The position numbers and the translations under genes were made by a program. This document shows, in pieces, positions 55,093 to 63,600 of a DNA stretch of 64,000 nucleotides. The DNA lies in assembly GCA_030654175.1 (NCBI GenBank), contig JAURXZ010000001.1, forward strand, positions 1-64,000, written 5' to 3'. Positions within the stretch are counted from its first letter, which is position 1. Each line of letters begins with the position of its first letter. The notes beneath the pieces were generated by a model. The model was given only the letters and a program-made list of their open reading frames with translations, did not search any database and was not told where the DNA came from. This DNA is from Bacteroidia bacterium (GTDB lineage: Bacteria > Bacteroidota > Bacteroidia > 2-12-FULL-35-15).

Positions 55093-56016
55093 CTAAAAAT
55101 TATAATAAGCTCTTAACCCTACTGCATTCTGTAATTTTAATCTTGGGTTAATTCCAATATTTATTTTTTCATACGTTGGACTATAAAGCAGTTGGATGGT
55201 AAATTTTGGATTCATCGTTATGTTGGCTCCAAATCCTGCGAATACTCCAAATCCTGTACCAATAGGTTTTTTAAGGAGTACAGCTGATGAATAGGCAGCC
55301 TGATTATAATAACTGGTCAGGTCAATTTTTAGGCTATTGATCAAAATTTCATTTTTATCATACTTGGTAATGGTAACATGTAAACCTCCCTCAACAAAAA
55401 AATTAAGTTTTTCATTATCACCCAATATGCGCTGGTAGCCAAATTGGAACATCAATCGTTGTTCACCTCCTTTAATAGCAAAGGTTTTGATACGGTTATT
55501 TATCTGGGAGGAACCAGTTTGCTGGGGAGTTATTATTGTAAAATTCCCACCGATATTTAATTTGGCAGCGTTAAGATTTAATAAAATCGCATTATTTTTA
55601 TCAACTGAATAGATACAATTTAACCCTACTGCAAAAGAAGGGCTGTACCTCATATTCATCGGCATATCGCTTTGGCTGAATGTCCAGGTATGATAATCGA
55701 CATTAAGTGCAGTTGCAATTTGATCGATCTGGCCAGAATAGCCATAACCACCGTATTGCATGTTAATTTTTTGATTCATTAAACTGTTATCCCATCCATT
55801 TTTGTTACCATCAATATCAAAACCGTATCCATCATACATACCCGCAGTGTATTGATTAGCAAAATAAGAACCTACAAACAAACCAAGTCGTAAACCTTTT
55901 TTTTGCACGAAATCCACCGGGATTTCATTGTCATTATCCTGAGTTTCCTGTGAAATTCCTTGAATGCCGCAAAAAAGCAAAAGGATATGTGAGATTATTT
56001 TAAAATTTTTCATCAA
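55093..56016 (-). CDS. Outer-membrane beta-barrel protein
   Basis: The product has 307 residues with a signal peptide ending GIQGISQ. The mature protein opens with acidic residues, then GLRLGLFVGSYFANQY, and alternating beta strands (GTGFGVFAGFGANITMN, FTIQLLYSPTYEK) to an aromatic C-terminal LRAYYNF, the pattern recognised by the BAM machinery. It belongs to the general OmpA/porin-like barrel type without an identifiable family. It lies 50 bases upstream of the SPFH lipoprotein gene; co-expression is plausible. Confidence 0.72.
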   Translation of the reverse strand: MMKNFKIISHILLLFCGIQGISQETQDNDNEIPVDFVQKKGLRLGLFVGSYFANQYTAGMYDGYGFDIDGNKNGWDNSLMNQKINMQYGGYGYSGQIDQIATALNVDYHTWTFSQSDMPMNMRYSPSFAVGLNCIYSVDKNNAILLNLNAAKLNIGGNFTIITPQQTGSSQINNRIKTFAIKGGEQRLMFQFGYQRILGDNEKLNFFVEGGLHVTITKYDKNEILINSLKIDLTSYYNQAAYSSAVLLKKPIGTGFGVFAGFGANITMNPKFTIQLLYSPTYEKINIGINPRLKLQNAVGLRAYYNF

Positions 56017-56117
56017 AACGGAATTAAGATTTTTTTCAGAAAAGGAATACTTATTTTTAAATTTTTATTTTTTTTAAAAGTCAAATGATACAGATCTTTT
56101 TAGCATAATACAATTGT

Positions 56118-57194
56118 TTAATAAATCTTTGATTTGTAATAAACATAGTTGGTGTTGAATATCTTATAAGTAATTACATTACGGTATAAGCGAAACTGAT
56201 TTATTTTCTCATTGGCAATAACTATGACTTGCCCATTATAAAATGCTTTTAATCTTCCCTGCTGGTCGAGGTAAGCGATAGTGTTAAAGTCAATATGGAA
56301 ATCGGAAGGGGTATAATTTTCAAGCGTATAGATTTTTCCTTTATAGAAGGCTTTAAAATAATTTTGTTCTGTAAAAACAATGATGCTGTCCTCTACTTTG
56401 TAAAACGAGGGTTCAAAAGATGCAATGGTGGTTGTTTTCCCGTCATAGAAAACTTTTAGCTCGCCATTAAGGGCGATGTATGCAACCATATCGTCAGCAG
56501 CCACCATTGATTTGGGTGGAAAACCTTCAAGGTCATAAGTGCTGCCTTTATAAAACGCCCTGAAACCGGGGTATCTTTCATCATAATAGGCAACTATGTT
56601 TTTGCCTGCCTCATAAGGCAGTGGTTCATCAATAGTAGTTTGGGTGAATGCTGCACCTCTGTAAAATAGTTTGAATTCATTAATATGATTTACATAAGCG
56701 AGAATGTTATCGCCTGTTTTAAAATTTTTTACAGGTGGTTCGTCCAATGCGTCTTCAAGGGTAATGATTTTTCCTTTGTAATATACTTTAAACGATTGGC
56801 TCAACAAATCATAGAATGAAACTAAGCTGTCGGCAGCATAATAGGACTCGGCATAGTTCGCTAACAGGGTAGTTTTTCCATTGTCAAATACTTTTAATCT
56901 CTGGCCCAAAGCAAACACTATAAGGTAATCTGTGGCAACATATTTTGGCATGAACCAATCTTCCAATGGCACTGTTTCGCCTTTGTAATATACTTTAAAG
57001 CTGCTACTGTTGTCAATGTATGCAATGGCGTTTCCTCCTACCTGAAAAGATTTCACGGGCATATATTCCTCCTGCATAATTTTTCCATCATCAAAAACAA
57101 AAAAATAATTTTTGTAGTCTGAAAAGGCCGCAAGGTTCTGCGTTTTTGCACTGATCGCGGCAGTCATGAAAAACAGGATTAAAAAAAATCTCAT
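56118..57194 (-). CDS. Secreted beta-propeller-like repeat protein
   Basis: The product has 358 residues with a signal peptide ending ISAKTQ. It consists of about seven ~45-residue repeats, each with hydrophobic-Val/Ala-Tyr, a Phe-Lys-x-(Phe/Tyr)-Tyr-Lys/Arg-Gly core and a Leu-Glu-x-Ala/Tyr end (FKVYYKGETVPLEDW, FKVYYKGKIITLEDA, FRAFYKGSTYDLEGF, FKAFYKGKIYTLENY). The period fits a beta-propeller. No sorting domain or membrane anchor is present, so it is probably periplasmic or outer-membrane associated by other means. Function unknown. Confidence 0.65.
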   Translation of the reverse strand: MRFFLILFFMTAAISAKTQNLAAFSDYKNYFFVFDDGKIMQEEYMPVKSFQVGGNAIAYIDNSSSFKVYYKGETVPLEDWFMPKYVATDYLIVFALGQRLKVFDNGKTTLLANYAESYYAADSLVSFYDLLSQSFKVYYKGKIITLEDALDEPPVKNFKTGDNILAYVNHINEFKLFYRGAAFTQTTIDEPLPYEAGKNIVAYYDERYPGFRAFYKGSTYDLEGFPPKSMVAADDMVAYIALNGELKVFYDGKTTTIASFEPSFYKVEDSIIVFTEQNYFKAFYKGKIYTLENYTPSDFHIDFNTIAYLDQQGRLKAFYNGQVIVIANEKINQFRLYRNVITYKIFNTNYVYYKSKIY

Positions 57195-57308
57195 TTGGTT
57201 TTATTTTTTTCGTATTAATTATTAATGTGAATCAAGGGTTGGATTAAAATGTCATGACGTGTTGTCCCTCTACCAACTCTATATGTTATTTAAAATTTAT
57301 ATTCATCC

Positions 57309-57515
57309 TTATTTTTCTCTTTTAGTACTATAGAAAAGAACAAAACATAAAACAACCACTGCAATTAAAATAATTGAGGCAAAAGAAATAAGAACGTGAT
57401 TCACTTTATTATCAAAGCAATCAACATGATTATGGTCAAGTGCATAGTCAACCCAATAAATGAGCACAGCCAGTAAAAGCATAATTGCGATAATCAAAAT
57501 TGTTATTTTTTTCAT
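57309..57515 (-). CDS. Small two-helix membrane protein
   Basis: The product has 68 residues. Helix 1 (ILIIAIMLLLAVLIYWVDYA), a short polar loop DHNHVDCFDNKVNH, and helix 2 (LISFASIILIAVVVLCFVLF) end in YSTKREK. The His/Asp/Cys loop between the helices could bind metal. It sits in the metal cluster directly after a repeat-rich intergenic stretch; a ~21-base repeat unit abuts its start codon. I do not recognise a family. Confidence 0.6.
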   Translation of the reverse strand: MKKITILIIAIMLLLAVLIYWVDYALDHNHVDCFDNKVNHVLISFASIILIAVVVLCFVLFYSTKREK

Positions 57516-57613
57516 CTGAAAATGATTACACCGATTATTAAAATGATTACACCAATATTGTTTTTTGTTGAAAATGATTACACCGATTATAAAATAATTA
57601 CACCAGTATTGTT
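57516..57613. repeat. Tandem/dispersed ~21-base repeat upstream of a small gene
   Basis: Four units of AAAATGATTACACCRATTAT start at about 57519, 57540, 57571 and 57591, some spaced by TTGTTTTTTGTTG-like bases. The 18 bases 57514-57531 are identical to 54951-54968 inside the SPFH gene. At 57616-57644 a weak heptamer run (TTGCCTA, TTACATA, TTACTTC) follows. Confidence 0.75.
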
Positions 57614-57666
57614 TGTTGTTTAATTGCCTATTACATATTACTTCATTTTTATTTCCCTGTTATATT

Positions 57667-58035
57667 TTAATGATTGTGCCCATCACCTGATTTCCCCGGT
57701 GATGATGGTGATGGAGATCTTGTTTTTTCAGTACCATCATAGGTGTAAACCTTGCTTTTCTCTTTATTAATGAGCTTTCCTTGTTTATCGTAATGCAATT
57801 CTATCACCGTTGATTTTTTCTGGACTTCAATTTTGTAAGTACTATTTTGCAGTTGATCCACCTTCCTGGAAATACTGTTCACACTATAAAGAGCATAATT
57901 TTTATTCAATTCATTATGAACGAGTGCAGGCAAACTATCCCCCGGTATTTTGGTTTCGGTTTGTGCAGAACAAACATTTATTATTACAAAAGTTAAACTT
58001 AACATAACAAAATAATTGATGATTGCTTTTTTCAT
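57667..58035 (-). CDS. Periplasmic PepSY-like small protein (paralogue)
   Basis: The product has 122 residues with a signal peptide ending NVCSAQ. The core LPALVHNELNKNYALYSV, YKIEVQKKSTVIELHYD and KSKVYTYDGTEKTR matches the copy at 35198-35548 closely; the tail ends SGDGHNH. The two copies share the same order of parts, so they arose by duplication of a block. It lies 22 bases after a family hairpin and about 0.7 kb from an acyl carrier protein gene. Confidence 0.78.
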   Translation of the reverse strand: MKKAIINYFVMLSLTFVIINVCSAQTETKIPGDSLPALVHNELNKNYALYSVNSISRKVDQLQNSTYKIEVQKKSTVIELHYDKQGKLINKEKSKVYTYDGTEKTRSPSPSSPGKSGDGHNH

Positions 58036-58055
58036 GTTGAATGATTAATTTAAAA

Positions 58056-58132
58056 ATGGTGGGTGGAAACTCTGCTTTGAAAACCCTAATGTCTTTACAC
58101 CATCAGAGAAAAGAAGCAAAGTCCCACCCATG
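58056..58132 (-). promoter_or_regulatory. Imperfect hairpin between two minus-strand genes
   Basis: The left arm ATGGTGGGTGG is followed by ACTCTGCTT, and the right arm reads AAGCAAAGTCCCACCCAT. The two arms pair almost throughout with one C-A mismatch. On the minus strand the second arm is followed by CCATTTTTAAATTAA, as in the copy at 47804-47876. It starts a few bases past the stop of the small His-rich lipoprotein gene and ends 20 bases before the PepSY-like start. Confidence 0.65.
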
Positions 58133-58136
58133 TTTA

Positions 58137-58304
58137 TTAATGTTTATGCTTATGTTCATCGCCTTCATGGTGAGCAGTATCATCAGCTAAATGCCCGTCA
58201 CCTCCTTTGTGTTCGACATTTGAATCAGTGCTGCTGTTCCCGCATCCGGCAATTCCGAACGTAAATGCTCCAAAGAGCAGGAGAATTAATGTGATTTTTT
58301 TCAT
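58137..58304 (-). CDS. Small His-rich lipoprotein (short paralogue)
   Basis: This short ORF encodes ~55 residues beginning MKKITLILLLFGAFTFGIAG with lipobox Cys21 (GIAGC). It continues with NSSTDSNVEHKGGDGH and ends in DEHKHKH. It is a paralogue of the protein at 59052-59252 (same signal and His/Asp/Glu-rich body). It would be anchored in the periplasm and bind metal. The exact stop position could be off by a base or two in my reading. It lies 10 bases downstream of the zinc-ribbon gene. Confidence 0.6.
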   Translation of the reverse strand: MKKITLILLLFGAFTFGIAGCGNSSTDSNVEHKGGDGHLADDTAHHEGDEHKHKH

Positions 58305-58314
58305 GTTGTTTCTT

Positions 58315-58695
58315 TTAAATTTTTCTTTTACATTTAGAACACCATTTACCTTGCCTTACATTTTCCGGGGTGCTTTGAAACTGATGTCCCTTATCGCATT
58401 CCCAAAGCAATTTAACTTTGACATTAATATATTCCTCTGATAAACATTTCCCGTTTCTTTTCTTAGCCAGCTTGTACATTTCTTTTATACCGAGAGGTAC
58501 ATTGTTAGCACAAATCGGACACCAGCTCTTTCTATTTTTCACACTTAAAGGTGAAGATTGCCAACGATGACCTTTACTACATTCCCACCAAAGCTTTGTT
58601 TTGGAATTAACATACTCCTTAGACCAGCATATACCACCTTTTGATTTTGCCAGTTGTCGCATTTCTTCTATGGTTCCTTTGAAGGTTAAGCCCAT
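58315..58695 (-). CDS. Two-repeat zinc-ribbon protein (DUF4379-like)
   Basis: The product has 126 residues made of two ~60-residue units, each with a Trp-Glu-Cys-x-x-Gly-His and a C-terminal Cys-x-x-Cys: WECSKGHRWQSSP ... WCPICAN and WECDKGHQFQSTP ... WCSKCKR. This matches the probable zinc-ribbon domain (DUF4379) found alone or fused to nucleases. No nuclease is fused here. It is wedged between an acyl carrier protein gene (6 bases) and a His-rich lipoprotein gene (10 bases), so it is operon-embedded. Zinc binding is likely; role unknown. Confidence 0.75.
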   Translation of the reverse strand: MGLTFKGTIEEMRQLAKSKGGICWSKEYVNSKTKLWWECSKGHRWQSSPLSVKNRKSWCPICANNVPLGIKEMYKLAKKRNGKCLSEEYINVKVKLLWECDKGHQFQSTPENVRQGKWCSKCKRKI

Positions 58696-58701
58696 GAGAT
58701 T

Positions 58702-58941
58702 TTAATTTATATTTAACCTTGTTTTTAAGTATCCTTCCACATCACCAACAGTTATTATTTTGTCAATGTCATCATCAGAAATGGTAAGATGGAAGGCTTT
58801 TTCAAATTCAATTATTAATTCAACCATATCTAAGGAGTTTAAACCCAAATCCGAAAACCTGGCTTCAGGCTTCAAGTCTTCCCAATTAATATTTAGTTTG
58901 TTAGTCAGAACGGCATTAAATTTTTCTTTAAAATCTTCCAT
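58702..58941 (-). CDS. Orphan acyl carrier protein (second copy)
   Basis: The product has 79 residues. The phosphopantetheine site is GLNSLD (Ser36), followed by VELIIEFEKAF. It is clearly related to the carrier at 34068-34313 (RFSDLGLNSLDM against RFIDLGLNSLDM). Again no acyl-chain synthesis genes are near; a CusB-like adaptor lies 355 bases upstream in the same direction. A family hairpin lies 34 bases before the start codon. Suggested role: acyl donation or a signalling role in envelope metal stress; unproven. Confidence 0.88.
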   Translation of the reverse strand: MEDFKEKFNAVLTNKLNINWEDLKPEARFSDLGLNSLDMVELIIEFEKAFHLTISDDDIDKIITVGDVEGYLKTRLNIN

Positions 58942-58974
58942 AATGTTTCATTTTATTCCCCTTTATTTAATAGT

Positions 58975-59046
58975 ATGGAGGGTATGGAAGTCCTGCCCTG
59001 AAAAATCTCTTTATTAAAAGAAAAAAGAGGCAGGGTTCCAACCCAT
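58975..59046 (-). promoter_or_regulatory. Imperfect hairpin between two minus-strand genes
   Basis: The left arm is ATGGAGGGTATGGAAGTCCTGCC and the right arm GGCAGGGTTCCAACCCAT. The pairing GGGT / ACCC, TGGAA / TTCCA and CCTGCC / GGCAGG is preserved though the sequence differs from the other copies. It starts 5 bases past the stop of the His-rich lipoprotein gene and ends 34 bases before the acyl carrier protein start. Confidence 0.65.
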
Positions 59047-59051
59047 ATTAA

Positions 59052-59252
59052 TTAATGTTTATGTTCATCGCCTTTGTGGTGAATAGTATCACCTTCTGCA
59101 TGATTATGTCCATCACCTTCTTCGTGTGTAGTTTCGTCATGTTCATGCCCATCACCTTTGTGTTCGGTTTTGGGTTCACTATTGTTTCCGCATCCGGTAT
59201 TTCCAAATGCAAATGCTGCAAGGAGCATGATAATTAATGTGATTTTTTTCAT
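59052..59252 (-). CDS. Small His-rich lipoprotein
   Basis: The product has 66 residues, starting MKKITLIIMLLAAFAFGNTG with lipobox Cys21 (GNTGC). The mature part is His/Asp/Glu-rich (HKGDGHEHDETTHEEGDGHN ... DEHKH), consistent with metal chelation. It lies 44 bases downstream of the CusB-like adaptor gene. A shorter paralogue is at 58137-58304. Confidence 0.75.
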   Translation of the reverse strand: MKKITLIIMLLAAFAFGNTGCGNNSEPKTEHKGDGHEHDETTHEEGDGHNHAEGDTIHHKGDEHKH

Positions 59253-59296
59253 TTTTGATTTGCTTTAGTTTATGTTTATATAGATTGCTATTAATT

Positions 59297-60661
59297 TTAA
59301 TGTTGGTGTCCTTCACCTTTGTTGCTCATTTTAGCTAAAATGAAAAATGCCCCATTTACAACTACTTTGCTGTTAGCAGGAATTTCTTTGAGCAAAGTAA
59401 TTTCACTATAACCGACATCTGTTGTGCCTTTGCGAACCGGAATTTTCTCAAATGTCATTTCACCTTCTTTTGGTTGTTCTTTCTTTTCTCCTTCAGCGTG
59501 AGCATGTCCGTGTTCATCATGCTTGTCAGTGCTTTTTGCATCTGCATGTTCTTCTTTTTCGCCTTCAACATGTTTGTGTTCCGCTTCTCCATTTTCTTTC
59601 TCTCCTTCAGCATGATGTTCTTCTTCACCGTGCTCATCTGTAACAACGAAAATAAAATCCTGTCCTTGTAAACTGACAATAGCATCAGTTGGCACAGCAT
59701 CAACGGTGGGATTTTCTAAACTTACCAATGCCGTAATACTCATCCCATCTATCAATCCTGTTTTATCGCCTTCTACCTGAGCGTGGACAGCAATAGCTTT
59801 TGTGTTTTCTTCAAAAGTGTTGCTGATGCCATAAACCTTTGCATCGTATTCTTTTCCCGCATTATTGGTAAGTGTAAAATGTATCGTCTGACCTTCTTTA
59901 AGCTTCGTCAAATCTTTTTCATACACATATAAATCCAAATGCAATTGGCTATTGTCCACGATTTCGGCTATGTTGGTGTTAGCATCTATGTTGCTTCCAA
60001 TGTTAACCAAAACGCTGCTTACAGCTCCACTAATAGGACTGGTTATATTCAATACCGAAGAAATGTTGTCGCTGGTAAGTGTTGTAGGATTGATACCAAT
60101 TAATTCTAATTGTTTCTGCAAACTCGATTTTCGTGCTTTTAGTCCCTTGATTTCGGCTTCACTTTGTTGCAATATTTTTAATGAACCGGCATTCCCCTTG
60201 TTCAATTCTTTCTGCCGTTCAAATTCTATTTGTGCCAAATCTGTTTTAGCCGACACAGTTAAGAATTCTTCCTGTAAAATAATAAACGCAGTATTTCCAA
60301 TGGTGGCAATAGTTTGTCCTTTAGTAACAGTATTGCCGGGTTGAACTAAAATAGTTTTTACAACTCCGCCAAGTAATGATGTTGCGCTTGCTTTATTTTG
60401 GTTTGGCACTTTCAAAATTCCGTTGGCTTTAAGCGAAGCGGTCAGTTGCTTTTTTTCAATGCTTCCCAATTGCATTTTGATTGATTTCATTTGTTCTGAA
60501 GAAAGTGTAACCGTGCTTTCGTTTTCATCGTGACCTCCTCCGTGTTCTTCGTGTCCCCCTTCTTCGTGACCTTTTTCCTTACCGGAAGTAGCATCACTTC
60601 CACAAGATCCAAAAAACATTGCTGTTGCAATTATTGTTATAACTATTATGAGATTTTTCAT
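59297..60661 (-). CDS. CusB-like RND adaptor with His-rich insertions
   Basis: The product has 454 residues. The lipoprotein signal ends FFGSC (Cys20), followed by GHEEGGHEEHGGGHDENE. Adaptor parts are VVKTILVQPGNTVTKGQTIA and ITSPISGAVSSVLVNIGSN around an alpha-hairpin, with YVYEKDLTKLKEGQ after them. A second His/Glu/Lys-rich insertion (about 350-405; GEEEHHAEGEKENGEAEHKH) interrupts the membrane-proximal domain and is unusual. The fusion permease gene lies 20 bases upstream and both belong to one pump. The His insertions probably gather periplasmic metal for efflux. Confidence 0.88.
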   Translation of the reverse strand: MKNLIIVITIIATAMFFGSCGSDATSGKEKGHEEGGHEEHGGGHDENESTVTLSSEQMKSIKMQLGSIEKKQLTASLKANGILKVPNQNKASATSLLGGVVKTILVQPGNTVTKGQTIATIGNTAFIILQEEFLTVSAKTDLAQIEFERQKELNKGNAGSLKILQQSEAEIKGLKARKSSLQKQLELIGINPTTLTSDNISSVLNITSPISGAVSSVLVNIGSNIDANTNIAEIVDNSQLHLDLYVYEKDLTKLKEGQTIHFTLTNNAGKEYDAKVYGISNTFEENTKAIAVHAQVEGDKTGLIDGMSITALVSLENPTVDAVPTDAIVSLQGQDFIFVVTDEHGEEEHHAEGEKENGEAEHKHVEGEKEEHADAKSTDKHDEHGHAHAEGEKKEQPKEGEMTFEKIPVRKGTTDVGYSEITLLKEIPANSKVVVNGAFFILAKMSNKGEGHQH

Positions 60662-60681
60662 TGTGTTTTTTATTTTAAGAA

Positions 60682-63600
60682 TTATCTGTTAATTAATAAA
60701 TTGATATTAATAATGGATTGATTGAGCTGATTTACCGATTGCAGATAGTTTAACTCCACATCAGTAGCGGTTTGCAATGCCTGTAAATATTCAACATAAC
60801 CCATTCCTCCGCTGCTAAAGCCCAGTTTTGCCGTGCTGATGATTAAAGCAGCATTGGGCAATGCCTGTGTTTTATAGTAATTAAACTGTAAAAGGTATTG
60901 GCTGTATTGCTGAAAGGTATTTTGCAATTGGTTTTGTAATTGCAGTTTAGCGTTATCAGCAGTTCTTTCCATGGACTGCTTTTGTACTTCAAGTGATTTG
61001 ACCTTAGCCGTATTGCTAAAAAAAGTAAGCGGAATACTCACACCCACATTGAAGCCTGTAAATCTTTTGCTGCCATCAAAATACACCTCGTTACCATTTA
61101 CATTCTGTGTGCCAATCAAACTTTGATTGAAATAACCAACTCTAAAATCAGGCAGCGTTTGCGCTATTTCCAATTTTTTAGTGCGTTCCGCTATTACAGC
61201 GTCCTGGTATAACAATTTAAGCGAAGGATTATTCGCGATAAGTGAAGTGTCAACACTATTGAGCGTAAGGGGTTGGAATTCCCCTTTATTGCTGACTGTA
61301 AAATCTTCATTTGTATTCATCCATGCTTTTAATGACCTATATGCCTGTGCTAATTCCGATTCATTTTGTTTAACCAATAATGACATTTCGCCCTGTTTTG
61401 TTTCAGCCGTAGTCTTCTCCAACAGGTTTGTTTCACCGGTTTTATACCGAAGACTGGCTGCATTCACAAAATCAGCATACAAACTATCTAAATACACCAA
61501 CTTTTTTTTATTATTCTCCAGATAGAGCAGTTGATAATAATACAAAGCTACCTGCGCTTTAATTTCAGTTTCAGTAGCCTGCTGCTGTAGTTCGCTTCCT
61601 TTCTGTTGTGCGCTATATAAACCGGCCTTTGAAGAATAGTAGGTTGGAAAAGGAATTCCCTGTGAGATTTGAAAAGCCTTATCCTGGTTAACGCTATTGT
61701 ATTGCCCAAATTGATAGTTAACTTCCGTTTTAGGCAATTCAAGATAGGATTTACTTAACTTTTCGTAAGACTTTACATTCAATTGCTGCGATTGTAATTG
61801 AAGATTATTTTTCAATGCTGTACCGATTGCATCTTCAATTGTTAGTTGTTTGGCAGTAGTTGCTGTTTGAGCATTTACGCTGCTAAAAGAGCCGATTAGT
61901 AGCAAAACAATCACTGTTGAAACAGTTGGTTTTATTTTTCTTTTTCCTGAAAATAGAATGTAAAGCAAGGGCAATACAAATAATGTAAGGAATGTGGCGG
62001 TAATCAGTCCGCCAATTACAACGGTAGCTAAAGGTTTTTGTACCTCTGCACCGGCCCCGTGTGAAAGCGCCATTGGTAAAAAACCAAGTGAAGCAACCAC
62101 CGCTGTCATTAATACGGGCCTTAAACGAATTTTAGTGCCCTCTCTTACCCTGTCTAAAATATTAGTCATACCGTCCTTTTCTAATTGATTAAAAGTTCCT
62201 ATAAGCACAATACCGTTTAGCACTGCTACACCGAACAATGCAATAAAACCAATGCCTGCGGAAATACTGAATGGCATATCGCGAATGAGCAATGCAAACA
62301 CCCCGCCAATAGCGGCCATTGGTATGGCTGTAAAAATAAGTGTGGCTTGTTTTATAGATGTAAACGTAAAGTAAAGCAACATGAAAATAAGCGCCAGTGC
62401 AACAGGTACGGCTATCATTAAGCGAGCTGATGCAGCCTGCAAGTTTTCAAATGTGCCACCATACGTAAAATAGTAACCTGATGGTAATTTTACTTCATTC
62501 AATTCTTTTTGAATGTCTTTTACCACACTTGCAACATCTCTCCCTTTCACATTAAAACCAATTACAATTCTGCGTTTCCCTCCTTCACGGCTGATTTGTG
62601 CGGGACCTAACTCCATTTTGATGTCTGCAACTTGTGAAAGCGGAATCTGAGTTCCGTTGGCCGCAGGAATATACAAATGGCTAACATCGTCAATGTTGTT
62701 GCGGTGTGTGCTGTCCAAACGAACTACCAAATCAAATTTGCGCTCGTTTTCATACACCACTCCTGCGCTGCCACCTGCAAAGGCGGTGCTTACAATATGG
62801 TTGATGTCTTCAATGTTTAATCCGTAATTGGCGATTTGAGTGCGGTTGTACTTAATTACAATTTGCGGTAATCCTGCAACCCGTTCAACACTTGGTTGGG
62901 TTGCACCTTCTACACGTTGCACTACTTCATTTACTTTATTAGCATAGGTTAATAGCGTATCCATGTTTTCTCCAAATATTTTTACTGCCACATCCTGACG
63001 AATTCCGGTCATTAATTCATTAAAACGCATTTGAATAGGTTGACTTTTTTCAAAGAACACACCGGGGATGTTTTCTAAACTTTCATATATCTCATCCGCC
63101 AGTTTCTCATAAGAAATATCCCGCTTCCATTCGCTTTGCGGTTTTAAAATCACCATCATATCGGTCGCTTCAGGAGGCATTGGATCAGTTGGTACTTCAG
63201 CGCTTCCTGTTTTACCCACTACCATTTTTACTTCGTCAAATTCTTTGATTACCCGTGATGCCTGCATGGAGGTTTCTATACTTTGCGATAAAGAGGTTCC
63301 TTGTGATAAGATGCAGTGGAAAGCAAAATCACCTTCTGCTAATGTTGGAATAAATTCTCCACCCATTCTTGAAAAGATAAAAACAGCAATTAGAAAAACT
63401 GACACAGTAGCCAGTACCACAATTTTTTTAAAACGAATCACTTTTTCCAAAAGTGGCGCATATACACGTTTAAAGAAATTCATTAGTTTATCACTAAAAG
63501 TTTCTTTGTGTGATATATTTTTTGGTAAAAATAAAGCGCACATCATAGGGATATAGGTTAGTGATAATATCAATGCGCCAAAAATTGCGAACCCAACTGT

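Noticed and set aside
59422-59703. Overlapping frames on both strands within the CusB-like gene
   Set aside because: They are shadows of the His/Glu/Lys-rich insertion, whose codons are open in several frames.
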